Shown here one piece after another: positions 1 to 5,098 of a stretch of DNA of 7,905 bases; positions within the stretch are counted from its first letter, which is position 1, and every line of letters begins with the position of its first letter. Source of the DNA: Bacteroidota bacterium (GTDB lineage Bacteria > Bacteroidota > Ignavibacteria > Ignavibacteriales > Ignavibacteriaceae); contig JAJYOQ010000181.1 of the NCBI GenBank assembly GCA_021796135.1, positions 1 to 7,905 of the forward strand, written 5' to 3'. The translations under genes and the position numbers were made by a program. The notes beneath the pieces are model-generated. The model was not told the origin of the DNA. It saw only the letters and a list, made by a program, of their open reading frames with translations, and ran no database searches.

Positions 1-184
1 AAATTCCGTTTGCAATTCTTGAAAGACTGCCCATAGAACAGGGAATAACAGCCATTCCTTGAACATCCGCCGCCGAACCGCTGGATATTTTTGCTTCGAT
101 AAACATTTCATCTAAATATTCATAATCTTTATTTCCATATATTTTAAAATTAAAATGAATACCCCATGTTAAAAAAACTATCTT
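1..184 (-). pseudogene. ubiX: Partial or truncated UbiX-like flavin prenyltransferase
   Basis: Read on the minus strand, the frame that uses codons 104-106 (ATG), 101-103 and so on is open from 184 to the window edge. It reads YLDEMFIEAK, then ISSGSAADVQGMAVIPCSMG, then SLSRIANGI. The SSGS stretch followed by GM-x-VIPCSMG-x-L-x-x-IANGI is the conserved centre of UbiX, the enzyme that prenylates FMN to make the cofactor of UbiD-type decarboxylases. The C-terminal half lies beyond base 1. The N-terminal half is the odd part: an in-frame TAA lies at 185-187, only about 25 codons before the SSGS motif, whereas UbiX normally has roughly 80-90 residues there, including a GITGASG-like nucleotide-binding motif. 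I find no such motif in the other minus-strand frames just upstream, and that DNA codes convincingly on the plus strand. So this is either a 5'-truncated pseudogene or an assembly or rearrangement junction. The family call is fairly sure; the gene's state is not. Confidence 0.6.
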
Positions 185-807
185 TTATATTATTAGCTGT
201 ATTTTTGACTTTTTGTAATACCTCCTTCCCTCAGAAAAGGGTTAAAGAGTATAAAGGTCCTTTAATCGGGAAATGGGAAACGCCTAATACCGGTATGGAT
301 GCTTCTTTTTTAACTTTGGAATTTTTACCGCACTACAAATTTTCTTATAACTTACGTTCTGTTTGGAACGGCACTTATAATTTGACAGGGACAAAACTTA
401 CTTCAAATTACCTTGTCCCTTTTCTCAATAAGTGGGTGAAGGATACGAGCATCGCTTTAATTAATGCGGATACGCTAGTCTTAGCAACCGGGAAAGACTC
501 CGCACAGGTTGTTACAAAATTTATTAAAATTAAGGACAGCACTGATGCTGCGGGTATCTTAGGAAGATGGGAATCAAATAATTTTCAGGGAGATAAGGCT
601 ATTTTTACTTTTCAAAATAACGGAAGAATTTCAATTCAAAAAACTTTAAATGCGTACTCCGGAAATTTTATTGTGCAGAAAAATATCTTCTCAGTATTTA
701 CACATCGGGGATTGACTATGAAGATGCGGTTTCAAATAATTAGAGGGAATCTTTATATTTATAAAATTGGGAAACCCGGATTAATAAAATTAGTTAGAGG
801 GAAATAA
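166..807 (+). CDS. Exported protein with two tandem lipocalin-like repeats
   Basis: This 213-residue protein has no function I can name. Residues 1-22 form a signal peptide: MLKK followed by a hydrophobic run. Cys17 follows LTF, which resembles a lipobox, but Phe at -1 is atypical, so lipoprotein status is uncertain and ordinary secretion is possible. The mature part contains two similar units. Unit 1 starts with LIGKWET (about 33-39) and ends near VTKFIKIK (about 116-123). Unit 2 starts with ILGRWES (131-137) and ends near LIKLVRGK. Each has alternating beta-type segments, with an FxF-type strand, then G-x-Y/F-x-L/V, then a closing strand. The G-K/R-W-E opening is the usual start of small lipocalin-like barrels of Bacteroidota-type bacteria, which may bind a hydrophobic ligand; that role is inference. 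The start has no clear Shine-Dalgarno sequence. The gene overlaps the broken ubiX frame on the opposite strand and converges on gpsA. Confidence 0.75.
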   Translation: MLKKLSFILLAVFLTFCNTSFPQKRVKEYKGPLIGKWETPNTGMDASFLTLEFLPHYKFSYNLRSVWNGTYNLTGTKLTSNYLVPFLNKWVKDTSIALINADTLVLATGKDSAQVVTKFIKIKDSTDAAGILGRWESNNFQGDKAIFTFQNNGRISIQKTLNAYSGNFIVQKNIFSVFTHRGLTMKMRFQIIRGNLYIYKIGKPGLIKLVRGK

Positions 808-837
808 GTAATTTTTGAAGTTTTATATCTAATTACT
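807..837. terminator. Weak bidirectional hairpin between convergent genes
   Basis: The inverted repeat AGTAATT (807-813) and AATTACT (831-837) is a perfect 7-bp match around a 17-nt loop. It spans the whole 25-bp gap between the convergent exported-protein gene and gpsA and overlaps both stop codons. The stem is AT-rich and no clean T-tract follows, so it would be a poor intrinsic terminator. The position is right, but chance is a real alternative. Confidence 0.25.
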
Positions 838-1828
838 CCATTTTCATATCGCGGGTCATTAGATCAGTAGTAGCTTTAACCGGATCCTTATCCTCGAATA
901 GAATTTTATAAACTTCATCGGTTATGGGAGTTGAGACATTATATTTTTCTGCAAGCTGTGAAGCTGAGCGGCTCGTTTCAACACCTTCAGCAACCATATT
1001 CATAGATTTTAAAACATCTTTTAATTTTTTTCCCCCGCCAATTTCTTCTCCGACATAACGATTGCGACTATGACGACTCATGCAGGTAACTATTAAATCA
1101 CCCATTCCGGATAATCCGGAAAATGTTTCCGGCGATGCTCCCATAGCTACACCAAGCCGGGCAATTTCGGCTACTCCGCGGGTCATTATTGCTGCTTTTG
1201 TATTGTCCCCGAAATTAGCTCCGTCAATTATCCCTGCTCCGATTGCAATTACATTTTTAAAAGCACCGCCAAGCTCTACCCCTAGAATATCGGTTGATGA
1301 ATATACTCTAAAATACGATGTCATAAATGTTGCCTGAATCGATCTGGATGTTTCGCTGCTTTTAGATGATGCTACTACTGCAGTTGGAATTCGCCTGCTG
1401 ACTTCCTCAGCATGACTTGGTCCGGATAATACCCCAATTTGATTTTCATCTATTTGCGGCATTTCGTCTTTCAACATCTGCGACATTGTCATTAAGGTAT
1501 TATTTTCAATCCCTTTAGCAACATTTACCAGCAAGGAGTCTTTTATCCAGATTGGCTTTATTCCCCTGATTACACTTCTTAAAAATTGCGAAGGCACTGC
1601 CAGCACAATCATATTTTGATTGGATACTGATTCTTCTATATCATGCGTAATTATAATTTCTTCGGGTATTTTAATGCCGGGAAGGTAATCCGGATTTTCT
1701 CTTTTTTTATTTAAGATTTTAGCGTAGTTTTTTTTATATTCCCAAAGAGTAATATTATGTCCATTGTAATGGAGTAGAATTGCCAGCGTTGTACCCCAGC
1801 CCCCGGCTCCTAAAACAGATATTTTCAT
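833..1828 (-). CDS. gpsA: NAD(P)H-dependent glycerol-3-phosphate dehydrogenase
   Basis: This cytoplasmic enzyme reduces dihydroxyacetone phosphate to sn-glycerol-3-phosphate, the backbone for phospholipids. The protein is full length at 331 residues. The N-terminal Rossmann fold opens at residue 4 with SVLGAGGWGTTLA, where GAGGWG (7-12) is the dinucleotide-binding glycine motif. NVAKGIE (102-108) supplies the conserved Lys105, and SGPSHAEE (135-142) is the family signature. In the helical C-terminal domain, GGAFKNVIAI contains the catalytic Lys191. It is followed by NTKAAIMTRGVAEI (209-222), GLSGMGDLIVTC (238-249, with Asp244) and the substrate-binding HSRNR (253-257). EGVET (281-285) and a TPITDEVYKIL segment close the fold. 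All expected key residues are present. The start ATG lies 3 bp after the plsY stop, which points to co-transcription and supply of the PlsY substrate. No Shine-Dalgarno sequence is visible, so translation may be coupled to plsY. Confidence 0.97.
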   Translation of the reverse strand: MKISVLGAGGWGTTLAILLHYNGHNITLWEYKKNYAKILNKKRENPDYLPGIKIPEEIIITHDIEESVSNQNMIVLAVPSQFLRSVIRGIKPIWIKDSLLVNVAKGIENNTLMTMSQMLKDEMPQIDENQIGVLSGPSHAEEVSRRIPTAVVASSKSSETSRSIQATFMTSYFRVYSSTDILGVELGGAFKNVIAIGAGIIDGANFGDNTKAAIMTRGVAEIARLGVAMGASPETFSGLSGMGDLIVTCMSRHSRNRYVGEEIGGGKKLKDVLKSMNMVAEGVETSRSASQLAEKYNVSTPITDEVYKILFEDKDPVKATTDLMTRDMKME

Positions 1829-1831
1829 TAA

Positions 1832-2506
1832 TTAACTTTGGAATTTTTTCTTTTTAGAAAAACTTACTTTGTGTTCATTTCCATTTATTAAACGAACAAC
1901 ATTTTTCCTATGTGTATATATAACCAATAAACTTATTCCAACTACAAACGGAAGAATAGTATTATAACTTGGAATATTTACGTTAAAAATATTTTCTCTA
2001 ATTATTAAGGTAAGCGGAATCGAAATAGCTCCAAGTATTGAACCAAGAGAAACATATTTTGATATAGAAACTACAAGAATAAAAACCCCAATTGCTACAA
2101 GCATATCCACTGTTGAAATAATTAACAGCATTCCAAGTGCTGTGGCAATTCCTTTGCCGCCTCTAAATCCTGCGAATACAGTCCAAATATGCCCAATAAC
2201 AGCCGAAATGCCGGCAATTATCTGTACAAGAGTAAAATCATCAAATGGAGTTAAATTTTTGAAAGGAATTTGTCCGTACTGTAACCGGGAAATTATTACT
2301 ACAGCAAGAACACCTTTGCAAGCATCTAATAATATTACTAAAAGCCCAAGTTTCCAGCCAAGTACTCTCATGACATTTGTTCCTCCGGCATTTCCGCTGC
2401 CGAAATTTCTAATGTCAACTCCTTTAACTGCTTTAGTAATAATGATACTTGTTGGTATTGAACCAATCAAATATGACAAAACTATAATTGTTGCTAATAT
2501 ATACAT
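1832..2506 (-). CDS. plsY: Acyl-phosphate:glycerol-3-phosphate acyltransferase PlsY
   Basis: This inner-membrane enzyme transfers an acyl group from acyl-phosphate (made by PlsX, not in this window) to position 1 of glycerol-3-phosphate, giving lysophosphatidic acid. The protein has 224 residues and several hydrophobic spans: about 1-24, 52-74, 94-112, 121-149, 151-168 and 184-197. The three PlsY signatures are intact: GSGNAGGTN (36-44), LDACKG (60-65), and the long cytoplasmic motif GHIWTVFAGFRGGKGIAT (105-122), whose GGKG is the glycine-rich substrate loop. The C-terminus is a basic tail, KVSFSKKKKFQS. The start at 2504-2506 gives the usual N-terminal YLIGSIPT helix and needs no extension. 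It has no clear ribosome-binding site. The gene is followed after 3 bp by gpsA, which provides its acceptor, so the pair forms a phospholipid entry module. Confidence 0.96.
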   Translation of the reverse strand: MYILATIIVLSYLIGSIPTSIIITKAVKGVDIRNFGSGNAGGTNVMRVLGWKLGLLVILLDACKGVLAVVIISRLQYGQIPFKNLTPFDDFTLVQIIAGISAVIGHIWTVFAGFRGGKGIATALGMLLIISTVDMLVAIGVFILVVSISKYVSLGSILGAISIPLTLIIRENIFNVNIPSYNTILPFVVGISLLVIYTHRKNVVRLINGNEHKVSFSKKKKFQS

Positions 2507-2538
2507 CCTAATACCAAAAATTTTAGGTCTATTAAACT

Positions 2539-2573
2539 AATTATAATCAATCAAAGATTCAATGATTATAGTT
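2539..2573 (-). terminator. AT-rich hairpin downstream of the methyltransferase gene
   Basis: The arms 2539-2551 (AATTATAATCAAT) and 2561-2573 (AATGATTATAGTT) pair over 13 positions, with one T-G wobble and one A-A mismatch, around a 9-nt loop. The hairpin starts about 48 bp past the stop of the minus-strand methyltransferase gene and about 33 bp ahead of plsY. It has few G-C pairs and no T-run follows on the minus strand, so it may be a weak terminator, an attenuator, or an operator-like palindrome near the plsY promoter. Confidence 0.3.
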
Positions 2574-2610
2574 ACATACAATATTATCGAAAATTTGGAC
2601 TAAAATTCAA
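2552..2610 (-). promoter_or_regulatory. Candidate promoter for plsY-gpsA
   Basis: Two overlapping possibilities can be read on the minus strand. One is a sigma-70-like pair: TTGAAT (2610-2605) and TAATAT (2586-2581), with an 18-nt spacer. The other resembles the Bacteroidota pattern TTTG-N19-TAnnTTTG: TTG (2581-2579), 19 nt, then AATCTTTG (2559-2552), one mismatch from the -7 consensus. The 114-bp gap is the longest between minus-strand genes in the window, so a promoter here is reasonable. In such AT-rich DNA, matches like these are expected by chance. Confidence 0.25.
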
Positions 2611-2620
2611 TGGATCATGC

Positions 2621-3292
2621 TTAATTATTAGGTAATAATCTTATTATATCATCCTTGACTATTATCGTGTAATTATTTTTTTTATTTAGAACATAATCTT
2701 CAACGAATTTTAAAGTTGGGTAGTCATTTGTACCGTTAAAACTTCGCGCATCGTCTATAAGTACTACATGATCAATCTCATTTGAAAAAATTGTATCTAA
2801 TTCAGATATAATAGGTGTTTCTATATTTCCTTTTGCCGTAAATCCTGCTGAATAATGACCGTCTAGCCAAAATAAACACTGCTGATTCAATTTGGGCACA
2901 ATTTCTTTTAATACTATGCCGCTATCTCCATGTATTATTTCAATATTTTTAATGTGCCTCAATTTCTTTTTTACATCAGTAAACAAATGATAATCCAACT
3001 CTATTGAAATTAATTTATCAAAATTATCTTTCTGAGAATAAACCATATCACCTAAAAAAGTCCCGGTTTCAACCATAGTTTTTAATTTAGACTTCAGTTG
3101 ATATTCCTCCACTGCCTTCTGTTTTACTATGTGTGGAACAGGCTTTGGCTTATTCTTGGATATCCAGTTTTCGTATATTTTCTCCTGTCGAGCCTTAGAA
3201 TTCCTTTGCTTTATCCTGAATACTTCATAAGCATAAAGAAAAATATGAGGGATAAATTTTTTTATGTTTTCCTTGGTATTTAAGTTTCCCAT
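2621..3292 (-). CDS. Class I SAM-dependent methyltransferase-like protein
   Basis: This 223-residue protein has a Rossmann-type methyltransferase core behind a basic, helical N-terminal stretch of about 65 residues (rich in K, R and aromatics, no obvious signal peptide). Motif I is VETGTFLGD (74-82), the SAM-binding loop. The acidic end of strand 2 is ISIELD (95-100, with Glu98), a position that usually holds the ribose hydroxyls. HGDSG (121-125) fits motif III, and FWLDGHYSAG (141-150) fits motif IV. It is followed by KGNIETPIISEL (154-165) and VVLIDDAR (176-183). The WLDGHYS plus ETPI-x-x-EL pattern occurs in methyltransferase-like proteins often found in surface-polysaccharide regions, but the substrate cannot be told from sequence. 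The start lies 8 bp after the ispD stop, with a weak GAGA purine run ahead of it. The gene looks more AT-rich than ppdK, which could mean relaxed constraint or acquisition. Confidence 0.75.
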   Translation of the reverse strand: MGNLNTKENIKKFIPHIFLYAYEVFRIKQRNSKARQEKIYENWISKNKPKPVPHIVKQKAVEEYQLKSKLKTMVETGTFLGDMVYSQKDNFDKLISIELDYHLFTDVKKKLRHIKNIEIIHGDSGIVLKEIVPKLNQQCLFWLDGHYSAGFTAKGNIETPIISELDTIFSNEIDHVVLIDDARSFNGTNDYPTLKFVEDYVLNKKNNYTIIVKDDIIRLLPNN

Positions 3293-3300
3293 AATTTTCT

Positions 3301-3987
3301 CTATACTCTTTTAACTTTCAATAAAGATTTCAATAATTCTATATCTTTTCCGGTTGTTACCTTAAAATTCATTAAAGAGCCTTCAATTATATTAAGTTTT
3401 TCGCCGAGTCTATTAATTAACATTGATTCATCTGTCCCGATAAATTTATCCTCAATTGCTATCTGCATTGCACTTAATAAATTTTTATACTTAAATACTT
3501 GAGGCGTCTGTACTAAATGAATTTCATCCCTTTTAATATATTTGAATTTATTGTCTTTTTCTTTTATTAAGGTATCCTTAGCTTTTAGACAAACAATAGC
3601 ATTTCCATACTTTTTTGCACTTAATATTGCGTCCGACAATGTGCTTTGAGGAAGAAGCGGTCTTGCTGCATCATGTACGACAATAATATCATTATCTTTA
3701 GCATCAAGCATTTGGAGTGCATTATTTACTGAGTCTTGTCTTTCTTTTCCCCCTTCAACTAATAATTCAAGTTTCGATAATTTATATTTCTCTTTTAATT
3801 TTATCAGTAACTTGAAATATTTAGGATCGGCAGCTACTATAATTTCATCAATAAGTTCATTTGCCTGGAAAACTTCAAGAGTATATACTAATATCTCTTT
3901 TCCGAAAATTTTCAAATATTGTTTAGGAGCGGCAAATCCGCTCCTAATACCTTTACCGGCAGCGGGAATTACTGCGCAAACTTTCAT
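3301..3987 (-). CDS. ispD: 2-C-methyl-D-erythritol 4-phosphate cytidylyltransferase
   Basis: This enzyme catalyses the third step of the MEP isoprenoid pathway, joining CTP and methylerythritol phosphate to give CDP-methylerythritol and pyrophosphate in the cytoplasm. The 228-residue length is normal. The nucleotide-binding loop PAAGKGIRSG (8-17, with Arg15) leads into APKQY (20-24), whose Lys22 is the conserved catalytic lysine. GKERQDSV (80-87) is the CTP-contacting signature, and VHDAARP (104-110) holds Asp106 for Mg2+. KRDEIHLVQTPQVF (152-165) carries Arg153, equivalent to the substrate-binding arginine. TDES (185-188) and NFKVTTGKDIELL (207-219, with Lys213) finish the active site. No key residue is missing. 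The start codon overlaps the queA stop as ATGA and has no Shine-Dalgarno sequence, so it is probably reached by translational coupling. A perfect hairpin lies at codons 14-22. Confidence 0.97.
   Translation of the reverse strand: MKVCAVIPAAGKGIRSGFAAPKQYLKIFGKEILVYTLEVFQANELIDEIIVAADPKYFKLLIKLKEKYKLSKLELLVEGGKERQDSVNNALQMLDAKDNDIIVVHDAARPLLPQSTLSDAILSAKKYGNAIVCLKAKDTLIKEKDNKFKYIKRDEIHLVQTPQVFKYKNLLSAMQIAIEDKFIGTDESMLINRLGEKLNIIEGSLMNFKVTTGKDIELLKSLLKVKRV
3923..3947. repeat. Perfect 10-bp inverted repeat inside the start of ispD
   Basis: TTAGGAGCGG (3923-3932) and CCGCTCCTAA (3938-3947) pair perfectly around a 5-nt loop, CAAAT. In the ispD message the stem begins about 41 nt after the first base of the ATG and covers the codons of the nucleotide-binding loop (Arg15 to Lys22). 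Six of the ten pairs are G-C, notable in such AT-rich surroundings. It may be an mRNA structure affecting translation, or a by-product of codon choice. Confidence 0.5.
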
Positions 3988-5018
3988 AAAATTAGCATCG
4001 CATCGCCGTAGCTTAAAAATCTGTAGTTTTCTTTTAAAGCTTTTTTATAAGCTTTCATAACAAATTCAGTATCTCCAAAGGCTCCAACCAGCATCAATAA
4101 TGTTGATTCGGGAACATGAAAGTTTGTAATCAATTTTTTGGTAACTTTAAAATCGTACGGCGGATATATAAATTTATCTGTCCAGCCTCTATTAGATTTT
4201 ACAAATCCATCTGCCGTTGTACTAGTTTCAAGTGCGCGGCAGGCGCTTGTACCCACGACAAATACATTATGCTTGGCAGCTATAGCTTTATTAATCATTT
4301 CAGCTGATTTAGGAGAAATCTCAAAATACTCAGAATCCATTTTATGTTTAGTCAGGTCTTCCACTTCAACCGGCCTGAATGTTCCTAGCCCGATATGTAA
4401 AATGACCGGCGCCATTTGGACTCCTTTCTTTTCAATTTTACTTAAAAGCTTAGGAGTAAAATGTAATCCGGCAGTCGGAGCGGCTACAGCCCCGTCAACA
4501 CGTGCATATATAGTCTGATAATTTTCTTTATCTGACGGCTCAGGTTCTCTTTTAATGTAAGGAGGAAGAGGAGTTAGTCCTATTTTCTCAACTGCTTTAA
4601 ATACATTGCCTGGCTGATTAAATCTGACTGTCCTTCCTCGGGAAGTAGTATTATCAATAATTTCGCACCAGAGTTTATCATTGAAATATATTTTATTGCC
4701 TATTCTTACTTTTCTTGCCGGATCTACAATGACATCCCAAATACATTCTTCGGCATTTAGTTCCCGCAATAAGAACACTTCAATTTTTGCGTTAGTTTTT
4801 TCCTTTTTCCCATACAGTCGTGCCTGGAAAACGCGAGTTTCGTTCACAACAAGGATATCGCCTTTTTCCATATAATCAGCTACATCAGAGAATACCTTAT
4901 TTTCAATTTCCTGAGTTTCTCTATTAAGAACCATTAGTTTTGACTTATCGCGCGGAGAAACAGGATATTTAGCAATTTGAGTCTTTGGTAGATTATATTT
5001 GAAGTCTGATAATTTCAT
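3984..5018 (-). CDS. queA: S-adenosylmethionine:tRNA ribosyltransferase-isomerase
   Basis: QueA moves the ribosyl group of S-adenosylmethionine onto preQ1-modified tRNA and isomerises it to epoxyqueuosine at the wobble position of GUN anticodons. The protein has 344 residues, the usual length, and is colinear with the family from the opening (MKLSDFKYNLPKTQIAKYPV) to the end (YRFLSYGDAMLIL). Hallmarks are VVNETRVFQARL (57-68), LPPYIKR (151-157), YQTIYA (167-172), GAVAAPTAGLHF (176-187), HIGLGTFRPV (208-217), VVGTSACRALE (254-264) and TNFHVPESTLLML (288-300). The start at 5016-5018 is preceded by AAAGG nine bases upstream and gives the standard N-terminus. It is probably the first gene of the unit that begins after the ppdK terminator. 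Its stop overlaps the ispD start by ATGA. Other queuosine genes such as tgt are not in the window. Confidence 0.97.
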   Translation of the reverse strand: MKLSDFKYNLPKTQIAKYPVSPRDKSKLMVLNRETQEIENKVFSDVADYMEKGDILVVNETRVFQARLYGKKEKTNAKIEVFLLRELNAEECIWDVIVDPARKVRIGNKIYFNDKLWCEIIDNTTSRGRTVRFNQPGNVFKAVEKIGLTPLPPYIKREPEPSDKENYQTIYARVDGAVAAPTAGLHFTPKLLSKIEKKGVQMAPVILHIGLGTFRPVEVEDLTKHKMDSEYFEISPKSAEMINKAIAAKHNVFVVGTSACRALETSTTADGFVKSNRGWTDKFIYPPYDFKVTKKLITNFHVPESTLLMLVGAFGDTEFVMKAYKKALKENYRFLSYGDAMLIL

Positions 5019-5026
5019 TCTTCATT

Positions 5027-5031
5027 ACCTT
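5027..5031 (-). promoter_or_regulatory. Shine-Dalgarno sequence of queA
   Basis: The minus strand reads AAAGG, nine bases before the queA ATG. It supports this start over the nearby out-of-frame ATG at 5023-5025. I could not identify a convincing -35/-10 pair in the short gap between this site and the ppdK terminator. Confidence 0.55.
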
Positions 5032-5055
5032 TATCTTAGTGAAAAATATAACTCC

Positions 5056-5081
5056 GGAAGGAAGCCGCTAAGCTTCCTTCC
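5056..5081 (-). terminator. Intrinsic terminator of ppdK
   Basis: GGAAGGAAGC (5056-5065) and GCTTCCTTCC (5072-5081) form a perfect 10-bp stem with a 6-nt loop. On the minus strand it begins 18 bases past the ppdK stop, and the sequence after it includes TTATATTTTT about five bases downstream, a moderately good U-tract. This should end most ppdK transcription before queA. Because the stem is symmetric it might also stop plus-strand antisense transcription, where TTTGAATTATTT follows. Confidence 0.85.
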
Positions 5082-5098
5082 TTTGAATTATTTATTAT

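Noticed and set aside
118..165. Possible promoter ahead of the exported-protein gene (TAAAAT at 145-150)
   Set aside because: No matching -35 element is found at a sensible distance, and AT-rich DNA gives such hexamers often.
1102..1130. Repeated CCGG-containing inverted segments in gpsA
   Set aside because: They encode the conserved GLSGMGD motif region and are short, so codon repetition for Ser-Gly explains them.
2142..2540. Plus-strand open frame of 132 codons opposite plsY
   Set aside because: It is antisense to a gene with full PlsY motifs, and its Pro-, Ile- and Thr-rich translation shows no recognisable domain.
4138..4518. Plus-strand open frame of 126 codons opposite queA
   Set aside because: It lies wholly within the conserved queA coding region and has no domain or ribosome-binding signal.
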